Source of the DNA: Lentisphaerota bacterium | GTDB taxonomy: Bacteria; Verrucomicrobiota; Lentisphaeria; Victivallales; Victivallaceae | Assembly: GCA_015061575.1 (NCBI GenBank) | Contig: SUWF01000004.1 | Span: forward strand, 38,747 to 102,746 | Reading direction: 5' to 3' | DNA length: 64,000 bases | Shown here: positions 33,747 through 42,143 of the stretch, piece after piece | Numbering within the stretch: position 1 is the stretch's first letter | Layout of the letters: the number at the start of each line of letters is the position of its first letter | Position numbers and translations under genes: made by a program | Notes under the pieces: model-generated | The model's input: only the letters and a program-made list of their open reading frames with translations | Database searches by the model: none | Told to the model about the DNA's origin: nothing

Positions 33747-35342
33747 TTATTTCTTTTCTTCAGCCGCTTCCGCTTCCCGGAGTATCTGCTGATTTTTGAT
33801 CTTGGCCCGGATGATCGCCGCCGCCTTGGGATTGGCATTGGCCAGATAATCCTTGACCACCTGATTGCGGATTTCATTGTAAGGCGCCAGACCGCGGCGG
33901 CCGCGTTCTTTATCCGAACGGATGCCTTTCTGATAATCCGCATAAACCTTCTTGGCCATCAGCTCATACATGAGCAGCTTTTCTTCGTCGTCATTGACCG
34001 CCGCATTAAGTGCATTCTGGATGAACGCATTGATAATGTCGGTGATCTGCTTGAATGTAGCAGTGGCAACGATTTCTTTGAGTTCTTTGGCCAAAAATGT
34101 TTCAAATGGCGGATATTTGACGGTTTTGTCATCCTTCTGCAAAATTTCGTAGACTTCTCTGGTTTCCTTGAGCCGTCCGAAATAGAACAGAAATACCGCC
34201 GCATTTTTCATAAAATTGATCTTGCCGGTACGGAAACTTTCCAGATTGTTCGCCTTGTCATAGGCCCAATCATAAGTGCGGATCGCCGACATGACAATAT
34301 CCAGATTCGGCGCAATGATCAAGTATCTGTAACCATCCTGATGCGTCCAGAGGATCCGCCCGGCCCGCATCATTTCCTGCAGACAGGTTGCAATAATGCG
34401 CGAACACTGCATATCATGCCCGGTGACCCGGATACCTTCGCTGGCCCAGTAGATAGCCTGTGCTTCCGGCAGCCGCCAATCCATAGAGCCGTATTCCAAA
34501 TTGAGCTTTTGGATAAAATCCGCCCGCAGCCGGTATTTATCATAAAGCCAGATCGTGCGCAGCGCCGCATCGATCTTATCGGCCTTGGCCGCATCTTTCA
34601 ACTCTTCAACGAACTTCTTATCCAGCAAAGAATTGCTCCGGAAGTTATCGTTCAATGCAGCAAAGTTGGCAAAACCGGCCCGGTTGGCCGCCCGCCACAT
34701 GGGGTCATCGACAGGAAACATCTTCATAAAGCCATCGACTGTGTACGGCATGGTGCTCCAGATCTCCCAGCGGGGTTCCAGCGTGATGATCGCTTCCATT
34801 TCCGTTGCCAGACGGGCTTTGTAGTAATAGCTGGCGTTATCCAGCACGTTACCCATTTTCTGCTGGAAAATCACTGCCAATTCCCAATAGAGACGGGGCG
34901 CACCCGGATTGTAGAGCAAAGCTTCATCCCGGATCAGCTTGATCCCTTCCCACACCCAGTACCAGCGATCCTGCCATAGTGAACAGGTTACTGATATGTT
35001 GTAGGCCATGTTCCACGCCAGATAGGCTGTTGCACCGGCAAAACGGGGCTGCAGCTTAGTAATCCAACTGGCCAGCTGAACCATTTCAAAGTAATTTTTA
35101 TCTTCCTGCAGCGAGGCAGCACGCAACCAGAGCAAGTCGGCGATCAATCCCCGGAAACTGCCCAGTGCCATGGTCGTAAAAGCCACCAGCGGCGGCGCAT
35201 TGTTTATCTGACCGGTAAAAAACAAATCATGCTGACGGATCGTTGCATCCAACTTCCGCTGCGTGGCACTGATTCCGAAAATCAAAACCAGCGAAACCAC
35301 CAACGCCAACGAATATTTGCCTATTTTTCCAAAGTTAATCAT
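33747..35342 (-). CDS. Membrane-anchored helical-repeat protein of PVC type, unknown function
   Basis: 531 residues with an N-terminal signal-anchor (about 8-26) and a long periplasmic, mostly helical body with TPR-like stretches: 'DLLWLRAASLQEDKNYFEMV', 'YNPGAPRLYWELAVIFQQKMG', 'YFGRLKETREVYEILQ'. The C-terminus is Lys/Glu-rich. I know of similar proteins beside ABC-2 transporters in PVC genomes but cannot name a family. Its start overlaps the end of the ABC permease by 4 bases (ATGA), so it is probably a partner of the exporter. Confidence 0.7.
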   Translation of the reverse strand: MINFGKIGKYSLALVVSLVLIFGISATQRKLDATIRQHDLFFTGQINNAPPLVAFTTMALGSFRGLIADLLWLRAASLQEDKNYFEMVQLASWITKLQPRFAGATAYLAWNMAYNISVTCSLWQDRWYWVWEGIKLIRDEALLYNPGAPRLYWELAVIFQQKMGNVLDNASYYYKARLATEMEAIITLEPRWEIWSTMPYTVDGFMKMFPVDDPMWRAANRAGFANFAALNDNFRSNSLLDKKFVEELKDAAKADKIDAALRTIWLYDKYRLRADFIQKLNLEYGSMDWRLPEAQAIYWASEGIRVTGHDMQCSRIIATCLQEMMRAGRILWTHQDGYRYLIIAPNLDIVMSAIRTYDWAYDKANNLESFRTGKINFMKNAAVFLFYFGRLKETREVYEILQKDDKTVKYPPFETFLAKELKEIVATATFKQITDIINAFIQNALNAAVNDDEEKLLMYELMAKKVYADYQKGIRSDKERGRRGLAPYNEIRNQVVKDYLANANPKAAAIIRAKIKNQQILREAEAAEEKK

Positions 35343-36784
35343 TTGCGAATCACCAATCCCAGTTCACGACGCCAGAACACCCAGACTCCCAGCAGAATAA
35401 ACGGCAATGCCCGCAGCAGAAAATACTGCGAAAACAAATCAACCAGATAAGAAAATTCCACCAATTCACCGCCGGCGATCTTCTGGGAGATCTCAAATTC
35501 CTGCAGCGGCGCAATGATCAACATCATGATTTTGCCGATCCAGTAACCGGCGTATTTGGAGGGATCCGACAACTGACTGGTGGTCATGATCAACGGCGCA
35601 ACACTGCCGAGGAACATATAACTGAGGACAGTAAAAATAGCCGTCGGCATGGAAAATGCCGCCGCAGCTGCACAGGATATGCCTGCATAAACCATGATCA
35701 TCAGCAATATCACCAGCAAACCACGGATGAAGTTACCGGTAAAACCGGTGATCTTGATCAGCAGTTTTGGTCCGTCGATCGTCTGAAAATAGATCTTATC
35801 CTTGGCGTTGTCGATATTTATGTAGCGCAGTGCCACATGACCGTCTTTATCGACCACCGCAGACGGCAGCACTTTTTCATGAAACTCACCGGCATAATTC
35901 TGTTCCGGCATCGGCGACAACGGTCGCCAGGTACGGCTGTAATCTTCTTCCGCCACCGGAACGGCCTGTTCGATTTCCTGACCGTTGCCCACAGATTGTT
36001 TGCGCTCCACAAAATAGCCTACCCACCAACCGGTGGTGTTGCGCTGAGCTTCGGTATCGACCTTGCCCACATAAAGACGGTAACGCAGATAGATGGGATT
36101 CTGCATATTTACCGGCAGTTTTTCGTATTCCCATTCGCCAAACTTCTGGAACAGCACTTCGGAACGCTGCCGCAACATTTCTTCGCTCAGCCCTTTGCGG
36201 ATCTCATCTTCCATTTCCGCAGCGTTGGCCGTCACATGGCCCCGCCCGGCTTTTTTCATTTCTTCCAGCTGCTGCGCCAAAGCCGCACTGGTCAACTTCT
36301 TCATATCCGGCGGTTTGGGGTAGTATACCCGACGCCCGACCATAACTTCATTTTCGATCCGTGTCTTTTCTTCGGCCGGAAAGTCATTCTTGGCAAAACG
36401 CCACATGACCACCCCGAAAATCGTCATCCCGGCCAGCAGCAAAAGCACGCCATGCAGCAGCACCACACTGATATATTTGGCCAGAAATATCCGAACTCTG
36501 GATACCGGCTTGGCCACCACCATGTGCAGCTGATAGCTGTCCACATCCTGCGTCATGACCAGACTTGATATCCACACCGTCGAAAGTGCCAATATAAACC
36601 CGACTGTACCCAGACTGTATTTGAGCGCGATCTGTATGTAGGAACGCGCGCCTTCTCCGGAGCCGGAAACTGTCATCGGCAACGCCACTGCGCACAACAC
36701 CAGCAAACCCAACAGCAGCTGGAAAATGTGTGAACGCAATGCGTTACGCAATGTCAGCTTTACGATTGCAGAAAATGCCCTCAT
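35339..36784 (-). CDS. ABC-2-type transporter permease with large extracytoplasmic insert
   Basis: 481 residues with six or seven membrane segments (about 20-42, 58-80, 106-128, 345-370, 375-395, 415-430 and 450-470). Residues about 130-340 are a large, hydrophilic, beta-rich loop, much bigger than in simple NosY/ABC-2 permeases, so the protein resembles permeases with an extracytoplasmic substrate-binding domain. 'FTGNFIRGLLVILLMIMVYAG' is one of the helices after the insert. It is 28 bases downstream of its ATPase and overlaps the helical-repeat protein. Confidence 0.82.
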   Translation of the reverse strand: MRAFSAIVKLTLRNALRSHIFQLLLGLLVLCAVALPMTVSGSGEGARSYIQIALKYSLGTVGFILALSTVWISSLVMTQDVDSYQLHMVVAKPVSRVRIFLAKYISVVLLHGVLLLLAGMTIFGVVMWRFAKNDFPAEEKTRIENEVMVGRRVYYPKPPDMKKLTSAALAQQLEEMKKAGRGHVTANAAEMEDEIRKGLSEEMLRQRSEVLFQKFGEWEYEKLPVNMQNPIYLRYRLYVGKVDTEAQRNTTGWWVGYFVERKQSVGNGQEIEQAVPVAEEDYSRTWRPLSPMPEQNYAGEFHEKVLPSAVVDKDGHVALRYINIDNAKDKIYFQTIDGPKLLIKITGFTGNFIRGLLVILLMIMVYAGISCAAAAAFSMPTAIFTVLSYMFLGSVAPLIMTTSQLSDPSKYAGYWIGKIMMLIIAPLQEFEISQKIAGGELVEFSYLVDLFSQYFLLRALPFILLGVWVFWRRELGLVIRK

Positions 36785-36812
36785 AATATATACTTTCGTT
36801 CACCAACTGTTG

Positions 36813-37976
36813 TTAACGGTTTTTCAAAAGGTCATCCAATTTGGCATCAGCGGCTTTCAACGCCTCCGCATCAGCCTTGACCTTGGCTTCATCTTTATCG
36901 ACTTTCGGCGCACTTTCGTCGGCAGTCAATTCGGCAACCCGCTGTTCCTGAGCTGCTTTCAGTTCGCTGGCCAATGCTGCGGCCACATCTTCAGCCTTGG
37001 GCTGTTCTCTGACCGGCTCATCAGCTCCGATAAGCGATTCAATGACCGCACTTTCCTTATCTTCCGCCGCCGAGAGGTATTCAGCTATGCCGCCGCCCAA
37101 CGCTCCGGAAGTTTCCACGCTGTCTTTCTTGGCCGTGGCAATAACATCCAGGAAAAACTCTTCCAGTGTACGGCGCGGATGATCCATAACAAATTCTTCG
37201 CCCTTAAGATTTTCCCGCAATATGGCAAGCACCTTGCTCATCGCATCCTGCGGCAGCGTGGGCGTAATTATACGGGTCGAATCGCTGACCGTAAGCAATT
37301 CATTCAAACTGCCCTGCGCCCGGACTTTGCCGCCGTAAAGAATCACCACCCGGTCGCAAATATCTTCCACATCGCTCAGCAGATGGCTGGTGATCAAAAC
37401 GGTTTTGCCCCGTTTTTTCAATTCCATGATCAAATCCTTGACTTCCCGGCAGCCCAGCGGATCCAGACCGCTGGTCGGTTCGTCAAAAATCAACAGTGAC
37501 GGGTCATTGATCATCGCCTGCGCCAAACCGATACGGCGAGCCATACCTTTGGAAAATTCCCCTACCCGGCGGTGACGGGCATGTGCCAACCCCACCATAT
37601 CCAGCAGCTGATCGATGCGTTTGCGGCGTTCAACCCGGGAAAGGTTGAAAAGTGCGCCGAAGAAATCCAACGTTTCTTCAGCAGTCAAATATTTATAAAG
37701 ATATGACTCTTCGGGCAGATAGCCGATTTCCCGCTTGGTTTCCACCGCCCGCGGCGCTTTGCCCAACACCGTCAGCTGACCGGCCGTGGGATAAAGCAGC
37801 CCCAATATCATCTTGACCGTAGTCGATTTGCCGGAACCATTCGGCCCCAGCAACCCGACGACCTCGCCTTCCTTGACCGTAAAATCGATCTCGTTGACCG
37901 CCCGGGCTTTGGGTCGGTTCCAGAAATCGCGGAACACTTTGGTCAAGCCTACCGCGCGAATCGCATCTTCTGCCAT
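36813..37976 (-). CDS. ABC transporter ATP-binding protein with C-terminal extension
   Basis: 387 residues. Walker A 'GPNGSGKST' (about 40-48), signature 'FSKGMARRIGLAQ' (FSKGM in place of LSGGQ), Walker B 'LLIFDEPTSGLDP', and the switch His in 'VLITSHLLSD'. The NBD spans about 5-230. The tail (about 235-387) has a small beta-alpha part then Ala/Glu/Lys/Asp-rich coil, ending 'LDDLLKNR'; this extension is long for the ABC-2 family. It pairs with the permease that follows after 28 bases. Export direction is inferred from ABC-2 type. Confidence 0.92.
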   Translation of the reverse strand: MAEDAIRAVGLTKVFRDFWNRPKARAVNEIDFTVKEGEVVGLLGPNGSGKSTTVKMILGLLYPTAGQLTVLGKAPRAVETKREIGYLPEESYLYKYLTAEETLDFFGALFNLSRVERRKRIDQLLDMVGLAHARHRRVGEFSKGMARRIGLAQAMINDPSLLIFDEPTSGLDPLGCREVKDLIMELKKRGKTVLITSHLLSDVEDICDRVVILYGGKVRAQGSLNELLTVSDSTRIITPTLPQDAMSKVLAILRENLKGEEFVMDHPRRTLEEFFLDVIATAKKDSVETSGALGGGIAEYLSAAEDKESAVIESLIGADEPVREQPKAEDVAAALASELKAAQEQRVAELTADESAPKVDKDEAKVKADAEALKAADAKLDDLLKNR

Positions 37977-38006
37977 ATTTTTTCAGCCTTTCCTGAATTG
38001 TATATT

Positions 38007-38038
38007 GCCATCCGGACAACACTTTTTATCCGGATGGC
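38007..38038 (-). other. Perfect 10-bp intercistronic hairpin
   Basis: GCCATCCGGA and TCCGGATGGC flank a 12-base loop in the 69 bases between the P-type ATPase and ABC ATPase genes. On the transcribed (minus) strand there is no T tract after it, so it is not a usual terminator; it could protect mRNA ends or mark a processing point that sets different amounts for upstream and downstream genes. Confidence 0.6.
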
Positions 38039-38045
38039 AGCACTT

Positions 38046-39989
38046 TTATTTTTTCTTCTTGTTATCTTCCAGAGTAAGTTCTTCGCCGGTACGCACCAAA
38101 CGCGCACTGTTGAAGATCACAACCAAAGTACTTAATGTGTAAAGGATCGCCGCCCCCACCGGAGTCATCTTGCCAAAGACCAGCAGTACCATGCCGCCAA
38201 AGACAAAGAGTATACCGATGCACAAATTCTGATAAATGACCATCCGGGATTTCTGCGAAAGGTCTATCAGCATTGGAATACGACGCAAATCGTTAGTCAT
38301 CAAAGCTATTGACGCACTGTTAATAGCAATATCGCTGCCGATTGCGCCCATGGCGATCCCCAAATCCCCTTCGGCCAGAGCCGGAGCGTCATTTACCCCG
38401 TCCCCAACCACAGCGGTGGGATAGCTTTTCTTGGCATTTTCCACATATTCGACTTTGGCTTCCGGCAGACATTCGCTGCGGAATTCATCGATATCCAGCA
38501 CATTGGCCACCTTTTCGGCAACCGATTCCCGGTCCCCGGTGACCATCGCAACGTGACGGATACCCAGATTGCGCAGATCCTGCAATGCTTGAGCGGCTTC
38601 TTTGCGGATCTTGTCGCTCAATCCGATCCAGCCGATGATCTCCCGGTCACGGGCCACAAAGACCACACTCAAGCCTTCGGTAGCTTCGGCATCAAAATCT
38701 TCCGGCAGTGTCAACTCCTGACTTTCCAGCCAGGCTGAACGGCCAACGGCAACGGCCCTGCCGTCGATCATGGCGTTGACCCCTTTGCCGTGAGTTTCTT
38801 TAAATTCAGTTACCGGAGAAAGTTCCAGCTGCGCTTCATTAGCCAGTTTGACCAATGCCACCGCCGTCGGGTGATTACTGTTGGCTTCGGCCGATGCCGC
38901 CAGCTTGAGCATTTCTGCAGGGGTAACTTCGCCGAACGGCACCAGCTTGACGACCGAAAGCAAACCGTCGGTCAGCGTACCGGTCTTGTCAAACACAAAT
39001 CCCCGGATACGGGCCGCCAATTCCAAATGGCTGACATCTTTGATAAAGATCCCCAAACGGGCCGCAGCAGCCACCGCCGCCACAATAGCTGTCGGCGACG
39101 CCAGCATGATCGCCCCCGGACAGGCAATAACCAGCAGCGTAATAACCTTGGATATATCGCCGGTGAACCACCAGGTGATACCAGCCAGCATCAGGATTGT
39201 CGGCGTATAATATCCGGCGTAACGGTCGATAATACGCACGATCGGAGTACGGGAATTTTCGGCCTGCATGATCATGCTTTTTACCTTGCCCAGCGTAGTA
39301 TCTTCGCCCAGGCGGGTAACTTTAAGTTCCACCAGACCGGTGAGGTTCTGCGTACCGGCATAGACATCATCCCCGGCGACTTTATCCACCGGCATGGATT
39401 CACCGGTGATGGAGGCCTGATTGACGATCGTTTCTCCGGAAACGACCAATGCATCGACCGGAAAGTTTTCGCCGGGACGCACCCGGATAATATCGCCAAG
39501 CTTGAGGTTCATCACATCAGTTTCGACTTCTGCACCATCTTTGACCAGGTGCACCTGCGTCGGAGTAAGTTTGACCAACTCTTCGATGGAGCGCTGCGCC
39601 CCGGAAGCAGTACGGCTTTCGATGATGATCGTAATCAGCAGAAAAAATGCGATCACTCCGGCATTCTGAAAATGTCCGCCCGCCGTCTGGTAATTTCCGC
39701 CGGCCAGCGCCGCCAGAATAGCCAGCGCCACCAATTCATTCATGTAGACTTTACCGGAAAAGAGGTCTTTTACTGCCGTATATATGATCGGCATCGCCAG
39801 CACAAATGCGCCAAACTGCGCACTGAACGTGGCCGCAAAAACCTGTCCGGGCAAAAAGTAACTTAAAATAAAGGAATTTGCCGTCAGCATTCCGCCCAAC
39901 ACCGCAAAAGCGACCAGAACCAAACTGCGCTTGCGGGCGTCATCCTGAGCAACTGCATTACTGCTTGCATTATTGATATTTGTGCTCAT
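38046..39989 (-). CDS. P1B-type heavy-metal-translocating ATPase with CPG motif
   Basis: 647 residues from the ATG at 39989 (GGAGG 11 bases upstream; the frame runs further but would overlap the SPFH gene). Phosphorylation motif 'DKTGTLTDG', actuator 'TGES' in 'ITGESMPVDK', HP-like dipeptide 'SNHPTAVALV', and 'GDGVNDAPALAEGDLG' are intact, so the pump should work. The membrane CPx motif reads 'ACPGAIMLASPTAI': CPG instead of CPC. No N-terminal HMA domain or CxxC is present. Helices 7-8 lack the Cu (YN/MxxSS) and Zn (K...D) residues, so metal cannot be assigned. Between SPFH and ABC genes in a compact series. Confidence 0.92.
   Translation of the reverse strand: MSTNINNASSNAVAQDDARKRSLVLVAFAVLGGMLTANSFILSYFLPGQVFAATFSAQFGAFVLAMPIIYTAVKDLFSGKVYMNELVALAILAALAGGNYQTAGGHFQNAGVIAFFLLITIIIESRTASGAQRSIEELVKLTPTQVHLVKDGAEVETDVMNLKLGDIIRVRPGENFPVDALVVSGETIVNQASITGESMPVDKVAGDDVYAGTQNLTGLVELKVTRLGEDTTLGKVKSMIMQAENSRTPIVRIIDRYAGYYTPTILMLAGITWWFTGDISKVITLLVIACPGAIMLASPTAIVAAVAAAARLGIFIKDVSHLELAARIRGFVFDKTGTLTDGLLSVVKLVPFGEVTPAEMLKLAASAEANSNHPTAVALVKLANEAQLELSPVTEFKETHGKGVNAMIDGRAVAVGRSAWLESQELTLPEDFDAEATEGLSVVFVARDREIIGWIGLSDKIRKEAAQALQDLRNLGIRHVAMVTGDRESVAEKVANVLDIDEFRSECLPEAKVEYVENAKKSYPTAVVGDGVNDAPALAEGDLGIAMGAIGSDIAINSASIALMTNDLRRIPMLIDLSQKSRMVIYQNLCIGILFVFGGMVLLVFGKMTPVGAAILYTLSTLVVIFNSARLVRTGEELTLEDNKKKK
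39114..39122 (-). other. CPG codons of the ion-binding helix
   Basis: TGT-CCG-GGG encodes Cys-Pro-Gly in the sixth membrane helix of the ATPase, where CPC, CPH or SPC are usual. This defines the odd residue, not a separate element. Confidence 0.8.
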
Positions 39990-39990
39990 T

Positions 39991-41154
39991 TTATTTTTTT
40001 CCTCCCTGGGCTTGAGCCGGTGCAGTCTGTTCGGGTGCTGCAGCTTCGGCCTTGGGGATTTCCGGACTGAGTTTGAGCCAGAGTTTACCGCCATTGCCGG
40101 CACCGAGGACAAACTTCTGATCGATCCCGCCGAGAACTTCGGCCAACACTGCATTGTAGCGTGACATCAAAGCTGTACGCGGATTTTCGTTGTATTCCTT
40201 GAGAAAACTTTCAAAGTAAAGACTTTCGGCCTTGACATCCGCCACGACCATCGTCCGGTAATTTTCGGCAGCAGCAACGATGCGGGAACTTTCTTCGCTG
40301 GCCTGCGCCCGGATATTGACTCCGTATTCACGGGCTTTATCGATCATAGTACCCTGTTCGGTACGGGCCGCAGTCAAAGCATCAAAAAACGCCTGCGTAA
40401 CTGCCGGGGTCATGACCTTACCATTGATCCGCACTTCTTCAATGACTACTCCGATATTGAGGTCGGCAATCATTTTGCGGTAACAGCGTTCCACAGCTTC
40501 CCGATATTCGGTCTGTCTGGAGTAGAGAATCTCATCAACCTTCCAGGCGGCAGTCGTAGTAATCACGGCGCTTTCCAACATTCTGGCCAGCAGCGTCCGG
40601 GGACCGCGGCGGCCCAATTCGCTGCCTTCATCCACGACGATTTCATCCGGACCGGCCGGATCAGCCGGCACCCGCAGCGTCTGGTAGAAAAGAGCCGGAT
40701 CGCTTACCTGAAAACGGGCACTCCAGCTGGCATGGATGATATTGGCATCCGCCGTCAGCAGATAACGGTCACGGTTGGGCTGCAGACCGGGCAATTCGCC
40801 ATTCGGCCCGGGAGGCGGCAGCTCGTTAGGCATAACACCGGCATTGAAAGTAACTTGCAGTGTTTGTGGGCTGGTCGGCACCACCACTTTGCTGGTAACC
40901 GGATCCGGCAAAAACCAATGCCAGTCGCTGGTGTAGGTCTTTTCGTACTTGCCGAAACGCAGCACGATCACCGCTTCCTGCGGAGAAACTGCAAAGTAAC
41001 CACCCAGCGTAAAGAAATACACCAGCATGGCAAAAATCAGCCCCACCAGAGCCAGAAAGACCCAGTGGCCGGCTTTCATAAACGCCCGGACACCGCCGCC
41101 GTACTGATTGTACAGCTCGGAATCAGGCGCATTATTATTTTTGTTGTAATCCAT
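39991..41154 (-). CDS. SPFH-domain membrane protein, HflK-like (paralogue 2)
   Basis: 387 residues. One membrane helix (about 32-55), then an SPFH/band-7 domain ('YFAVSPQEAVIVLRFGKYEKT') with a Pro/Gly-rich insert around 110-125 and a coiled C-terminal part ('AREYGVNIRAQASEESSRIVA'). Ala/Gln-rich C-terminus. HflK/HflC form a cage around FtsH in E. coli, but ftsH is not here. The TAA is followed after one base by the ATG of the P-type ATPase. It starts 12 bases after the HflC-like gene. Confidence 0.87.
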   Translation of the reverse strand: MDYNKNNNAPDSELYNQYGGGVRAFMKAGHWVFLALVGLIFAMLVYFFTLGGYFAVSPQEAVIVLRFGKYEKTYTSDWHWFLPDPVTSKVVVPTSPQTLQVTFNAGVMPNELPPPGPNGELPGLQPNRDRYLLTADANIIHASWSARFQVSDPALFYQTLRVPADPAGPDEIVVDEGSELGRRGPRTLLARMLESAVITTTAAWKVDEILYSRQTEYREAVERCYRKMIADLNIGVVIEEVRINGKVMTPAVTQAFFDALTAARTEQGTMIDKAREYGVNIRAQASEESSRIVAAAENYRTMVVADVKAESLYFESFLKEYNENPRTALMSRYNAVLAEVLGGIDQKFVLGAGNGGKLWLKLSPEIPKAEAAAPEQTAPAQAQGGKK

Positions 41155-41166
41155 AAAACAGCCTCA

Positions 41167-42102
41167 TTATTTGGCGCTTTTTACCGGAGAAACAGGAGCA
41201 AGCTGGTCAGCATTGCTTTTCAACAGCGTAAAGGGATCGGTATTGGTATCCAACACCAGCGTGGTCTTGCTTTTCATGATCGCCCGCAAGCTGTCGAGTT
41301 TGCGCAAAAATGCAGCCAGTTCCGGATTCTTGTCAAAAACCCGCAGATATTTGGCAGCTTCCACGTCGCCCTGAGCGCTGATTTCCTTGGCCTGCGCTTC
41401 GGCGTTGGCAATGATGTTGGCCCGTTCTTTATCAGCAGCAATGCGGATCTCTTCGGCCCGGAGCTTGCCTTCGCCCAGATACCGCTGAGCAGCCAGCATA
41501 CGATCCTGATTCATGCGTTCAAAGACCTTGCTGCTGACCGCTTCCGGCACATTAAGCGTGGTGATACCGGCCGAGCAGATTTCCAAACCGTAAGGACGGG
41601 CTTTTTCGGCCATATCATTTTTGATTTGTTCAGCAATGGCGTTGAGCCGCATATTGGCAGGATTGGTGGTCAGGATCTGATCAAACTTATATTTACCGAA
41701 AGCGGCATTTTTAGCTCCACGCATCCAGATATCCAATTCATTTTCGGCTTTCTTGAAACTGGTCATACGCTTGGCAAAAACCAGCGGATCGCTGATTTTG
41801 TAAGTAATAAACACTCCGACCAGAATGTTTTGTTTATCCGCTGTGGCTGTTTCTTCGATCTGCCCTTCCCGGCCGCCGAAACAATGCAGACGTTTATCAT
41901 ACTTGGTGATTTTTTCAAAAGGATACGGCCAGCGGAAGTGCAGACCGGCTTCCGGATGCTCGTTGAGCATCTGCCCCATACGTTCCACTACTGCTACTTC
42001 CGTAGTGCTCACCTGATAGGTGAATACCGCCACCAGCAACACTGCAAATACAAACACCCCCAAAAGGAGTGTCGGCCAATGTTTGAAAACCTTGCTTGAC
42101 AT
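41167..42102 (-). CDS. SPFH-domain membrane protein, HflC-like
   Basis: 311 residues. N-terminal anchor (about 10-28), then 'VSTTEVAVVERMGQMLNEHPEAGLHF' (in parts), 'KQNILVGVFITYKISDPLVF' and the HflC-type coiled coil 'ERMNQDRMLAAQRYLGEGKL', 'AEAQAKEISAQGDVEAAKYL'. This is the closest of the three to HflC. HflC-like proteins assemble with HflK-like partners into membrane rings; partners here are its two neighbours. 41 bases separate it from the large SPFH gene before it. Confidence 0.9.
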   Translation of the reverse strand: MSSKVFKHWPTLLLGVFVFAVLLVAVFTYQVSTTEVAVVERMGQMLNEHPEAGLHFRWPYPFEKITKYDKRLHCFGGREGQIEETATADKQNILVGVFITYKISDPLVFAKRMTSFKKAENELDIWMRGAKNAAFGKYKFDQILTTNPANMRLNAIAEQIKNDMAEKARPYGLEICSAGITTLNVPEAVSSKVFERMNQDRMLAAQRYLGEGKLRAEEIRIAADKERANIIANAEAQAKEISAQGDVEAAKYLRVFDKNPELAAFLRKLDSLRAIMKSKTTLVLDTNTDPFTLLKSNADQLAPVSPVKSAK

Positions 42103-42143
42103 GATTAGTGCTTACGCCTTTCTTTTATATAAATTTCAATCTT

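Noticed and set aside
39990..40154. N-terminal extension of the P-type ATPase by 55 codons
   Set aside because: It overlaps the SPFH gene end, is basic and motif-free, and a good SD precedes the later ATG at 39989.
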